Shown here: positions 25,910-33,942 of the stretch, one piece after another
Numbering within the stretch: position 1 is the first letter of the stretch
Layout: each line of letters begins with the position of its first letter
Assembly (NCBI RefSeq): GCF_039529295.1
Contig: NZ_BAAAMN010000072.1
Location: 1-55,707, forward strand
Reading direction: 5' to 3'
Source of the DNA: Yaniella flava
GTDB taxonomy: Bacteria > Actinomycetota > Actinomycetes > Actinomycetales > Micrococcaceae
Length of the DNA stretch: 55,707 nucleotides
Program-made: the position numbers and the translations under genes
The notes under the pieces: model-generated
The model's database searches: none
The model's input: only the letters and a program-made list of their open reading frames with translations
What the model was told of the DNA's origin: nothing

Positions 25910-26365
25910 TGTGTATTCCTTTCACTTCAGGAAAAGCAACAGTCGCCCAAGTCTACAAAGAAGCTCCGGTCGTTGACGACAGGTCGATCGGTGAGCGAAA
26001 CGCCGTTTCGACTGAAATGTTAAGCATGACTTATCTCACGCTTCAACGGTGTCGCCCACAGTACTCGAATACTGGAGAAATTCCATGAATTTTTCGAGTC
26101 GGTTGCAACTCGGTGGTCATGCATTGGCTCGGTGGCAGTGAAGTGGTCGATGCCGCGTATTTCTGCGCTAAATACACGCCTGACCAGCCTGCGACTTCAC
26201 CGTATAACAACCTGCACATATGTGCAGTCTTGGATGTGTAGAATGTGTGTGATGAGCCTCACCGACGCCCGCCACCATTGGGTACGATGAAGGTAAGTTA
26301 CGAACATTTCGTTGCGTTTTCATACCCCAAGACGCAGCGTTCCTCTCTCACCAGGAGAATTGCAT
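25910..26365. other. 456-bp divergent intergenic region
   Basis: Between dadA (minus) and the 2-oxo acid dehydrogenase operon (plus). It holds no convincing reading frame. It contains an interrupted repeat CAGTA-N6-TACTG (26059-26074) and the perfect palindrome at 26212 described separately. The rest is unremarkable. Confidence 0.5.
26212..26244 (+). promoter_or_regulatory. 16-bp palindrome and promoter upstream of the 2-oxo acid dehydrogenase operon
   Basis: CTGCACATATGTGCAG (26212-26227) is a perfect 16-bp palindrome. TAGAAT (26239-26244) makes a good -10 element, placing the palindrome over the -35 position, which is where a repressor or a class II activator binds. A leader of about 115 bases would follow before the ATG at 26366. 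Confidence 0.55.
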
Positions 26366-27514
26366 ATGTCTACAATTTCTTCGCCTACCGGGCACCAATT
26401 GCCCGAAGAAGCCATCGGCGTGCTGTCTGCCGATGGATACATCGATCCGACCGACAGCGCCAAAGATTTTCTTGACGATGCCACCGCAATTGACCACGAG
26501 CGGGTGGCCGAAATGTATCGCCTTATGGCCAACACCCGTCGTATTGACCAAGAGGGTGTCCATCTCCAACGCCAGGGCCAGCTCGTGCTGTGGACTCCAT
26601 CGCTGGGGCAAGAAGCCGCACAAGCCGGGGCCGTCACCGCACTAGAAGACCGCGACTGGATCTTTCCGACCTACCGTGAACACGTCATGGCACGCGGCCG
26701 TGGTATCCCCGACAAAAACGTATTCGATTTCTTCCGCGGCGCAGTTCATGCCGGGTGGAATCCCAATGACTACAACATGCAGCCCTACACCGTCGTGCTC
26801 GCAGCACAGGTGCCACACGCCGCAGGGTTCGGCTGGGGCATTGCCCAGCAACAACGTGGCTGGACTGATGCTCGCCGCGCAGCAGAAGGCCGCGTCGCCA
26901 TTGCTTGTTTCGGGGATGGCGCATCGACCCAAGGTGGCATCCACGAAGCGATGGTCTTTGCTGCCTCATTCGATGCCCCCGTGGTGTTCTTTGTTCAGAA
27001 CAACTACTGGGCTATTTCCACCCCGTTTGAAGTCCAGTCCAAGGTGCCGTTGTTCAAACGTGCCGAAGGCTATGGTTTTGACGGCTTCGCTGTCGATGGC
27101 AACGACCCGATCGCCACCGCTGCCGTAATGGACCGCGCTGTTGACCACGCACGTCGTGGCGGGGGACCGGTACTGGTGGAGGCACACACGTACCGTATGG
27201 GCGCCCACACCACCGCCGATGATCCGACGAAATACCGCACCAGCGAAGAAGAAAAGCAGTACGCGCAAGCCGACCCGATGGTGCGCACCGAACAGTACCT
27301 GCGTCGTCGTTTTGACTACACGGATGCATTCTTCGATGAGGTCGAAGCACAAGGCGAACAGCTCGCCGCCAGCCTGCGCGAAAATATCGTTGATGCTGAC
27401 GATACGGTCTCACTGCGCGAGAAATTCGATCTCGTCTACGCCGAAGAACACTCGCTCGTGGCAACACAATCGGCAGCATACGACCGCTGGATGGAAGACG
27501 AGCAAGCATCATGA
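26366..27514 (+). CDS. 2-oxo acid dehydrogenase E1 component, alpha subunit
   Basis: A 382-residue ThDP subunit of a pyruvate or branched-chain 2-oxo acid dehydrogenase. FGDGASTQG, then VVFFVQNNYW, is the ThDP motif, and the phosphorylation-loop region has RMGAHTTADDPTKYR. It forms an alpha2-beta2 E1 with the next gene. A bkd (branched-chain) role is favoured because the partner E2 has the ETAKSL lipoyl motif. The start at 26366 follows AGGAG, with the downstream beta gene joined by ATGA. Confidence 0.9.
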   Translation: MSTISSPTGHQLPEEAIGVLSADGYIDPTDSAKDFLDDATAIDHERVAEMYRLMANTRRIDQEGVHLQRQGQLVLWTPSLGQEAAQAGAVTALEDRDWIFPTYREHVMARGRGIPDKNVFDFFRGAVHAGWNPNDYNMQPYTVVLAAQVPHAAGFGWGIAQQQRGWTDARRAAEGRVAIACFGDGASTQGGIHEAMVFAASFDAPVVFFVQNNYWAISTPFEVQSKVPLFKRAEGYGFDGFAVDGNDPIATAAVMDRAVDHARRGGGPVLVEAHTYRMGAHTTADDPTKYRTSEEEKQYAQADPMVRTEQYLRRRFDYTDAFFDEVEAQGEQLAASLRENIVDADDTVSLREKFDLVYAEEHSLVATQSAAYDRWMEDEQAS

Positions 27515-28518
27515 CCACCGTATTTGAAGAGACCTCAACAGGAACCAAAACACTGACCATCGGCCAAGCGGTCAACCGTGCGCTAGCTGATGAGCTTGCC
27601 GCCGATGAGCGGGTGCTGATCCAAGGTGAGGACATCGGTGCGCTGGGTGGCGTGTATCGCGTCACCGAAGGTTTGGCCGCCCGCTTCGGCTCAGACCGTG
27701 TTGTGGATGCGCCACTGGGCGAAGCCGGCATTGTAGGCACGTCGATCGGGCTAGCTCAGGCCGGGTTCATTCCGGTCGCCGAGATCCAGTTCGACGGCTT
27801 CGTCTATCCGGCGTTTGACCAGATCGTCTCCCAGCTGGCCAAGATGCACTCGCGTTTCCGTGGCGCCCAGCAATTTCCGGTGACCATTCGCCTGCCATAC
27901 GGGGGCGGTATCGGTTCCGTCGAGCACCACAGCGAATCGCCAGAAGCCTACTTCGCGCACACGGCGGGGCTCAAAGTCGTCACGTACTCCAATGCGCACG
28001 ATGCGTACTGGGTGACTCGCGCTGCAATTCGTTCTGCAGATCCCGTCATGTTGCTCGAGCCGAAGAAGCACTATTTCGTCCGCGGGGAAGTCGACTTCGA
28101 CGCGCAAACTAAGGATCCTTTCGCGACCGTTGAAGCTCGTCCTGGTACCGATGGCACCCTGCTGGCCTGGGGGCCACAGGTTTCCACCGCATTGGCTGCG
28201 GCTGAAGCTGGCGTTGAAGATGGCTACGATCTGCAAGTGTTGGATATCCGCGGACTCTCACCGCTGGATATGGCAACCATTGCCGAGGCGGTCAAGACCA
28301 CGGGTCGCGCTGTGATCGTGCACGAATCGTCGACGTTCGTCGGTTTCGGTGCAGAAATTTCTGCAGGACTGATGGAACACGCGTTTTTGAGCTTAGAAGC
28401 TCCGGTGCAGCGGGTAGGCGGCTACCACATGCCGTATCCGCCATCGCGGTTAGAACAGGATTATCTCCCCTCGGTAGATCGTATCCTGGACGCCGTCGAT
28501 GAAACCTTCACCTACTAA
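27511..28518 (+). CDS. 2-oxo acid dehydrogenase E1 component, beta subunit
   Basis: A 335-residue transketolase-like subunit. LIQGEDIGALGGVYRVTEGL, AGFIPVAEIQFDGFVYPAFD and the RLPYGGGIGSVEHHSES loop are characteristic. Together with E1 alpha it decarboxylates the 2-oxo acid and acylates the E2 lipoyl group. It overlaps the alpha gene by ATGA and is followed by the E2 gene after 20 bp. Confidence 0.93.
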   Translation: MTTVFEETSTGTKTLTIGQAVNRALADELAADERVLIQGEDIGALGGVYRVTEGLAARFGSDRVVDAPLGEAGIVGTSIGLAQAGFIPVAEIQFDGFVYPAFDQIVSQLAKMHSRFRGAQQFPVTIRLPYGGGIGSVEHHSESPEAYFAHTAGLKVVTYSNAHDAYWVTRAAIRSADPVMLLEPKKHYFVRGEVDFDAQTKDPFATVEARPGTDGTLLAWGPQVSTALAAAEAGVEDGYDLQVLDIRGLSPLDMATIAEAVKTTGRAVIVHESSTFVGFGAEISAGLMEHAFLSLEAPVQRVGGYHMPYPPSRLEQDYLPSVDRILDAVDETFTY

Positions 28519-28538
28519 ACGTTGCGCAAGGAGACCAC

Positions 28539-29831
28539 ATGAAGATTTTTACCCTGCCCGACGTGGGCGAAGGGCTCACCGAAGCAGACATTGCCAACTG
28601 GATGGTTCAGGTCGGCGATAGCGTGACCGTCAACCAAGTCATCGCCGAAATTGAAACCGCAAAATCGCTCGTCGAAATCCCCAGTCCCTGGGTCGGCGAG
28701 GTGAAAGAACTCTATGCGCAAGTTGGTGACACCGTACACGTCGGTGACAACTTCATCGCTATTCAGGTCACGTCTTCCGCTGACGAAGAAGAAGCATCCC
28801 AAGCACCGCTCGTGGGATCGGGGCCCAAGGACGATACACCGGGCACACGTCGTCGCCGACGCCGCCCCACTGCACCAGCTGAAACTGAAATACCAGTCGA
28901 GCCCGAAACTCCTGTGGAGCCTGAGCCCGAGCCGGCGCCCACACCGGCGGCGAAGAGCGACTTATTTACCAAGGTCTTAGCAAAACCACCGGTTCGGAAA
29001 TTGGCCAAGGACAACGGTCTGGACCTGACATCCATTACCCCCACCGGCGAGCACGGTGAGGTGACGCGTGCCGATGTGCACGCTGTCCTTCGGGATGCCA
29101 CCCCAACGGCACAAGCAACCCCATCGGCGGCGACATCTGAGGGACAATCGGAGACCATCAAGGTGACCGGCGTCAGAAAAGCCACCGCCAAAGCGGTGAC
29201 CGAATCCTACACCTCGGCGCCACACATCTCGGTGTTCCGCCAGATCGATGCAACCCGAACCATGGAATACCTGCAGACCTTGAAGAAGCACCCCCGCTTC
29301 GAACACGTGAAGGTGTCACCACTGCTGGTTCTTTCCATGGCCGTGGCACAGGCTGCGAAGAACACTCCGGAAGCCAATGCCACCTGGCACGGTGACAGCT
29401 ACACGCTGCACCACCACGTCAATCTCGGCTTGGCAGCCGCTACGGAGCGTGGATTGCTCGTCCCGAATATCAAAAACGCTCACGAGCTGAATCAATTGGG
29501 CATGGCCGAAGCGATTCAGGAGCTGACACAGCGAGCTCGGGATGGCAAAACCCAACCGAACGAACTCGCCGATGGCACCATTACCATCACCAATGTCGGT
29601 GTGCTCGGTCTCGATACCGGTACCCCGATCCTCAATCCGGGTGAATCCGCCATTATCGCGTTCGGTGCAATCAAACAACAGCCGTGGGTCGTTGACGGCA
29701 AGATCGAACCGCGCTGGGTTACCACCCTGGGCGGCTCATTCGATCATCGGATTGTTGATGGGTCTGAGGCGGGTGCCTTTCTGGCAGATGTGGCAGCTAT
29801 CCTGGAGGAGCCAGCCCTATTGATCAGCTAA
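28539..29831 (+). CDS. 2-oxo acid dehydrogenase E2 (dihydrolipoamide acyltransferase)
   Basis: A 430-residue E2. There is one N-terminal lipoyl domain (1-77) with the lipoylation lysine K42 in IETAKSLVEIPSP, then a Pro/Glu-rich linker with repeated PVEPE-type units (about 110-137), a peripheral-subunit-binding domain (about 147-188, KPPVRKLAKDNGLDLTSI) and the acyltransferase domain (from about 205) ending SFDHRIVDG (H403, D407). The core matches branched-chain and actinobacterial (BkdC-like) E2s. No E3 gene is in this window, so lipoamide dehydrogenase must be encoded elsewhere. Confidence 0.93.
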   Translation: MKIFTLPDVGEGLTEADIANWMVQVGDSVTVNQVIAEIETAKSLVEIPSPWVGEVKELYAQVGDTVHVGDNFIAIQVTSSADEEEASQAPLVGSGPKDDTPGTRRRRRRPTAPAETEIPVEPETPVEPEPEPAPTPAAKSDLFTKVLAKPPVRKLAKDNGLDLTSITPTGEHGEVTRADVHAVLRDATPTAQATPSAATSEGQSETIKVTGVRKATAKAVTESYTSAPHISVFRQIDATRTMEYLQTLKKHPRFEHVKVSPLLVLSMAVAQAAKNTPEANATWHGDSYTLHHHVNLGLAAATERGLLVPNIKNAHELNQLGMAEAIQELTQRARDGKTQPNELADGTITITNVGVLGLDTGTPILNPGESAIIAFGAIKQQPWVVDGKIEPRWVTTLGGSFDHRIVDGSEAGAFLADVAAILEEPALLIS

Positions 29832-29842
29832 CAGTGGAGTGA

Positions 29843-30649
29843 TTGACCTTGGCCAACCCGCACATTGCAGTGATCCGACTGACCGAATCCGGTTCCTTCG
29901 ACCCAGAGGTCCGCGACACTCTGATCGTGGGGCCCGGCATGGGCACATCGGTCAACGGGTTGTTCACCGAAATGGCCCAATACTTGACGCATCGGTTTCA
30001 AGTCATTGGCATCGACCTGCCAGGCCACGGTCAATCACCCGCCCGCCACGAGGCGATTTCTATTGCAGAGCTCGCCGACGCGGTCAGCGAGCTGGTCAGA
30101 AATCTTCGCCACACCGGCACCATCCGGGGTGAATCGAAAGTCTATTTCGCAGGCTTGTCGATCTCCGGCCAGATCGCACTGGAACTAGCGATAGAACACG
30201 CTGACGTCTTTGACGGCATCGCGGTGATGGCCTCTGCGCCGAAAATCGGGACCGCCGAAGATTGGGCGGAGCGAGCCCAGGTCACCAGAACCTCGGGAAC
30301 CCAATCCATGGTGGAGAGTTCGGCTTCCCTGTGGGTCTCCGATACCTTCCAGGATGACACCAAACTTGAAGTGCAAAAACAGGCGCTGAAATCTGCCGAC
30401 GATCAAAGTTATGCGGCACTGTGCGAAGCGCTCGGCAACTATGATGCCGGCGCACGGCTCCACGAGATTAGTCTGCCACTGTTCACCGTGGCTGGAGGCC
30501 AAGACCAGATGTGTACCGTGGCCGACGCCGAACACATTGCTTCGACAGTCCATGAGGGAACCACCGCTGTCATAGAAAATGCGGCCCATCTGTTGCCGTT
30601 AGAGCAGCCACAACAGTTAGCGGCACTGTTGGACAAGAACCTGGCGTAA
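29843..30649 (+). CDS. alpha/beta hydrolase of the 2-oxo acid dehydrogenase operon
   Basis: A 268-residue alpha/beta-hydrolase-fold protein. It has the oxyanion turn GPGMGTS, the IDLPGHGQSP strand and a nucleophile elbow GLSISG, in which the usual second glycine of G-x-S-x-G is serine, although a Gly follows. The late acid VAGGQDQM and base ENAAHLLP fit the triad. It starts with TTG (29843, or 29849 after the same GTGGAG). It is 11 bp after E2, so it is part of the operon. The function may be release or hydrolysis of an acyl-CoA or ester. The substrate is unknown. Confidence 0.8.
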   Translation: MTLANPHIAVIRLTESGSFDPEVRDTLIVGPGMGTSVNGLFTEMAQYLTHRFQVIGIDLPGHGQSPARHEAISIAELADAVSELVRNLRHTGTIRGESKVYFAGLSISGQIALELAIEHADVFDGIAVMASAPKIGTAEDWAERAQVTRTSGTQSMVESSASLWVSDTFQDDTKLEVQKQALKSADDQSYAALCEALGNYDAGARLHEISLPLFTVAGGQDQMCTVADAEHIASTVHEGTTAVIENAAHLLPLEQPQQLAALLDKNLA

Positions 30650-30671
30650 GCCGGCGGTGCGTAACCGAAAC

Positions 30672-30703
30672 AATGGGTGGCGACTCGTAAGTCGCCACCC
30701 ATT
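30672..30703. terminator. bidirectional terminator
   Basis: Perfect 14-bp stem (AATGGGTGGCGACT and complement, 30672-30685 and 30690-30703) with loop CGTA, between the convergent stops at 30649 and 30721. Confidence 0.88.
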
Positions 30704-30720
30704 CATCTCGGATCTAGAAA

Positions 30721-30957
30721 CTATGAGACTCGATCAGTTGCTTGAGATTGTCCTGCTTTTCGAGCGCAGTTCGCGCAGCAGTATATCTGCTCAGCGTCTT
30801 CTACGCCGTGCCCGATGATCTTGGTGCCACAGTGGGCACACTGCGGAGCCATACCGGCGATGGCGCATTCAAAACTGTCGAACACGCCGGTCGAATTTTG
30901 GTGAGTAATTTCAAATACTTTGTCGTACTCATTGCCGCATACATCACATGTTGCCAT
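30721..30957 (-). CDS. small zinc-binding (metallothionein/zinc-ribbon-like) protein
   Basis: A 78-residue soluble protein with three Cys groups: CDVCG (4-8), CAHCG in the middle and YCCANCAR near the end, plus FECAI and histidines. This is enough for two zinc knuckles. The pattern is one seen in many actinobacteria, often labelled prokaryotic metallothionein-like. It follows the CBS-domain gene on the same strand with a good GGAGGT site, and a joint stress or metal role is plausible but unproven. Confidence 0.75.
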   Translation of the reverse strand: MATCDVCGNEYDKVFEITHQNSTGVFDSFECAIAGMAPQCAHCGTKIIGHGVEDAEQIYCCANCARKAGQSQATDRVS

Positions 30958-30988
30958 GGCGGCACCTCCAATGTGGGTCAGAAATCGC

Positions 30989-31402
30989 TTAGCTGGAAAT
31001 CAGTTCAACGAGGTCGCCGACCTTGTCATCAGAAATGGAGCGCGCGATATCCGCTTGTGCCACCATCCCGATGAGCTCAGCGCCGTCGATGACTGGTAGA
31101 CGACGAACCTTGTGCTGCTTCATGGTCGCAATGGCATCGTCGATGGAATCGTCGGCACCGATGGTTACTGGTTTTTCTTCGCCGAATTCGCCGGCTGTCA
31201 TGGTGTCTGGGTTGCCGCCTTTTGCAACGCATCCGAGCACGATATCGCGGTCGGTTAACATGCCCTTGAGGCGGTCATCCTCACCGCAAATAGGCATGGC
31301 GCCAACTTCGAGATCACGAAGTTTCTGTGCGGCCTGAGTAATGGTGTCTTTTTCTCCAATGCACTCGGCAGTTGGAGTCATGATTTCACGTGCGGTCGTC
31401 AT
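30989..31402 (-). CDS. CBS-pair domain protein
   Basis: A 137-residue protein of two CBS motifs (about 8-60 and 72-130), each ending in the usual LTDRDI or AQADIA turn. These bind adenosine nucleotides. Similar free CBS-pair proteins are stress- or growth-phase-induced (hypoxic response protein type). The ribosome site is strong (AGGAGG), and the zinc protein follows in the same transcript. Confidence 0.88.
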   Translation of the reverse strand: MTTAREIMTPTAECIGEKDTITQAAQKLRDLEVGAMPICGEDDRLKGMLTDRDIVLGCVAKGGNPDTMTAGEFGEEKPVTIGADDSIDDAIATMKQHKVRRLPVIDGAELIGMVAQADIARSISDDKVGDLVELISS

Positions 31403-31767
31403 GGTTTCCTCCTAAAAATGGGGAGTTCCGACACTTTCAACGCTGGCACTTTGAGCCAACTCAGGTCAAGGTTTCTGAGCGCAGGTCGCAACGCTTTTCT
31501 CGCAGGTTCTCGGTTGCCTCACGTCCCATAAGGCACGTCACGATCACAGGCTTTACCGGAACGTATACGTGGTGACAGAACAATTCGCGAATCTTTGAAT
31601 TTGCCGGTAAAAGATGCGGTTCCTTGTTTTCGGGAGTCACAGCGGTATAGTGTCGAAAGCAGTATTTCATGGTCCCCTCAATGATGTTGGCCTCCTGTGC
31701 CAAACGCGGACCATCTACATGGCTATATGCAAGAACAGCGTGGTGATGAAAGGTCGTGAGAGGACAC
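31403..31767. other. 365-bp divergent intergenic region
   Basis: Between the CBS gene (minus) and the lipoprotein/CDF genes (plus). The plus-strand promoter is near its middle (see 31624-31651), leaving a leader of about 110 bases. I looked for a yybP-ykoY-type metal riboswitch in that leader and could not support one. Small open frames on both strands lack ribosome sites. Confidence 0.4.
31624..31651 (+). promoter_or_regulatory. promoter of the lipoprotein/CDF operon
   Basis: TTGTTT (31624-31629), a 16-bp spacer and TATAGT (31646-31651). The start codon is 117 bases further on, so a structured leader is possible. Confidence 0.55.
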
Positions 31768-32295
31768 ATGAAACCCCAGAGATCCGCTTTCCGCCGGGTC
31801 ATGCAATGGATTGTGGCGTGTGGGCTGACACTTGGCTTAGTTGGTTGTGGCGGGCACTACCCCGCGGATCCCGGTGACAGTCTCAACAGAATAAGCGGCG
31901 GAACGCTTCGAGTTGGCATCTCGCATCAGCCTCCGTGGACCGACATCAGTTCTGGAGAAACAGACCCCGAGGGGATCGAAGTTCAACTAATCGAAGACTA
32001 TGCAGCCACCATCAACGCTGAAGTCGAATGGCAAGCAGGCGGAGAAGAAGAACTCATGACGCTGCTTTCCGGAAATGAACTCGACCTCGTCATCGGTGGG
32101 CTCACGAGTCAATCACCGTGGTCATCTGATGCAGGCCTAACCACCTCGTTTGCCGAATCGATCGGCGTCGACGGGAGCACTACCCAGCACGTCATGGCGG
32201 TGCAGATGGGCGAGAATGCTTTCATGACGAGCCTCGAACGGTTCCTGTTAGACCAGAATATTGAGCAGCAAGTTCCGGAGGAGATGCGTCCATGA
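31768..32295 (+). CDS. lipoprotein with a single periplasmic-binding-protein lobe
   Basis: A 175-residue exported lipoprotein. It has a basic start, a hydrophobic signal and lipobox LVGC (C27), then about 110 residues that match only lobe I of an SBP_bac_3 amino-acid/polyol-type binding protein (GTLRVGISHQPPWTDI, GIEVQLIEDYA, ELDLVIGGLT). Lobe II is absent. The remaining C-terminus (GENAFMTSLERFLLD) looks like the helix that normally returns to lobe I. It is translationally coupled (ATGA) to a CDF transporter. I infer an extracytoplasmic partner or sensor for that transporter. Confidence 0.75.
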   Translation: MKPQRSAFRRVMQWIVACGLTLGLVGCGGHYPADPGDSLNRISGGTLRVGISHQPPWTDISSGETDPEGIEVQLIEDYAATINAEVEWQAGGEEELMTLLSGNELDLVIGGLTSQSPWSSDAGLTTSFAESIGVDGSTTQHVMAVQMGENAFMTSLERFLLDQNIEQQVPEEMRP

Positions 32296-33299
32296 GTGCA
32301 AAACAGTCACAAAGCGCGACATCCTTTGGGATGCATGATCTGCCCCAGAAGCAACAAGACACCCTGCGCAAAGCCAAACGTGTTGAGCGAATCAACATCG
32401 TTACGAAAGTCCTTGCGGTTGTTATCGTTTTTTCGGTCGCGGGAAACTCTCAGGCTATGAAAGCCGCATGGATCGAAGACGCGCTGGCAATACTGCCACC
32501 GCTCGCATTTCTCGTTGCGGTTCGTTTTATTAGCCTCAAGCCCACCCCACAGCACCCGTACGGCTTTCACCGCGCCATGGGGGTCGGTCACCTCGTAGCG
32601 GCCGTAGCTCTGCTGGTGTTTGGGACCTTTTTGCTCGTCGATTCAGCCATGGGACTCTTTGCTGGGGAACACCCGGCGATCGGGCTGATAGAAATCTTCG
32701 GCATCACCATGTGGGCCGGGTGGTTGATGATCGTCGTCTCCCTCGTCGTGGTGATACCGGCCTTTATTATCGGTCGGATCAATGCGAAATTAGCGCCGGT
32801 ATTACACAATAAGGTGCTCTATGCCGACGCCGACATGAATAAAGCCGAGTGGATGACGGGTGTGGCTACCAGCGTTGGTCTTCTAGGCGTCGGTGCCGGT
32901 ATCTGGTGGTTTGACGCCGCGGCGGCGATCATCATTTCCTTTGACATTATCAACGACGGCGTCAAAAACCTTCGAGGCTCCTTAGCCGATCTCATTGACG
33001 CGCGGGCAACCGAAAGCGATTCACATAAACCGCACCCGCTGATGGCTGATGTGCGCGAAAAACTCCGCGAATACGACTGGGTCGACAAAGCCGACGTGCG
33101 CATGCGCGTTCAGGGGCAGGTCTTTCATACCGAGGCATTCGTCGTGCCACCGGAAGGTCGCCCACCGTCCTTGGAGGAGTTAGAAGAGGCTCGCACCACG
33201 TGTGCAGATATGGACTGGAAACTCCACGATCTGGTCATCATCCCGGTCGAAGAGATGCCGGAAGAGTTCGTGCCGCAGATTGATGAGAAAGAACAGTAA
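32292..33299 (+). CDS. cation diffusion facilitator (CDF)-like transporter
   Basis: A 335-residue membrane protein with about five to six hydrophobic helices (from about 35 to 240) and a cytoplasmic C-terminal domain. The organisation is that of CDF metal-proton antiporters. Acidic sites in helix II (WIEDALAI) and helix V (YADADMNKAEWMTG) replace the usual HxxxD/DxxxD pattern, so the metal preference cannot be read from the motif. It is coupled to the lobe-I lipoprotein at its 5' end and converges with a hypothetical gene at 33301. Confidence 0.8.
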   Translation: MSAKQSQSATSFGMHDLPQKQQDTLRKAKRVERINIVTKVLAVVIVFSVAGNSQAMKAAWIEDALAILPPLAFLVAVRFISLKPTPQHPYGFHRAMGVGHLVAAVALLVFGTFLLVDSAMGLFAGEHPAIGLIEIFGITMWAGWLMIVVSLVVVIPAFIIGRINAKLAPVLHNKVLYADADMNKAEWMTGVATSVGLLGVGAGIWWFDAAAAIIISFDIINDGVKNLRGSLADLIDARATESDSHKPHPLMADVREKLREYDWVDKADVRMRVQGQVFHTEAFVVPPEGRPPSLEELEEARTTCADMDWKLHDLVIIPVEEMPEEFVPQIDEKEQ

Positions 33300-33300
33300 G

Positions 33301-33834
33301 TTATGCCTCGGTGGTTTCGGAGATCGAGGCGACGATCGCATCCATCGCATCAACAAACACGTTGGCGTCCTCGGTGGTGAAAAAGAACCCCACCGGACGG
33401 TAATGCTCAGGGTCTGAGGTATCCACCAGCGCGACCGATTTTTCATCGGACGCCGGGAGTAGCCATACGATGGCTCGAGGATTATTCGTATCCGGGGTGG
33501 GTTCACCATCAACGAGCGCCACGTCATAACCGATCCAGCGGATGCCCTGCTTGAATTTTCCTTTCCGGAAGATCACGAAAGGACCACCCACCCGACCGGT
33601 GGCGGGCGAATCGAGCGTTGCGTTGATGAGCTTGACTGCTATTTCAGCATCGGCCCGATTCTGAAAAGCCGCCGACCCAACGGCGCCATCGGGTCCCGCA
33701 GCCACAAGGTTGAACCGTTCTCCAGTGCTGTCGGAGCCGATCACCATTCCCACCGCGGGGTTACCATGCGTACCCCACTGGTCGATGGGCTGGGCAATCA
33801 ATCGGTTAGGTTGGTCTGCAGCAGAATTCGACAT
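33301..33834 (-). CDS. hypothetical protein
   Basis: A 177-residue cytoplasmic protein without signal or membrane segments. A central beta-rich region (GGPFVIFRKGKFKQGIRWIG) and a closing ETTEDANVF-like acidic helix are notable. I recognise no family. It is transcribed divergently from argG, and its stop is immediately beside the CDF stop. Confidence 0.7.
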   Translation of the reverse strand: MSNSAADQPNRLIAQPIDQWGTHGNPAVGMVIGSDSTGERFNLVAAGPDGAVGSAAFQNRADAEIAVKLINATLDSPATGRVGGPFVIFRKGKFKQGIRWIGYDVALVDGEPTPDTNNPRAIVWLLPASDEKSVALVDTSDPEHYRPVGFFFTTEDANVFVDAMDAIVASISETTEA

Positions 33835-33942
33835 GCCTCAAGTCTAGAGCAGTCATTTCTGCTGGGACATGACGGTGTAGACCACAGGTCGCTATTTGCA
33901 ACGATTCGGTAAATGGGTGCTTAAAGAACTATTCTTGAGGCT

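Noticed and set aside
26059..26074. CAGTA-N6-TACTG repeat
   Set aside because: Short and not near a promoter. It was noted in the intergenic entry but is too weak for a separate regulatory call.
31403..31767. Possible metal riboswitch before the CDF operon
   Set aside because: The leader is long enough but I could not find the conserved loops of the yybP-ykoY or other metal riboswitch classes.
31461..31802. Minus-strand frame in the region left of the lipoprotein gene
   Set aside because: It overlaps the lipoprotein start and promoter, has no ribosome site and no protein-like pattern.
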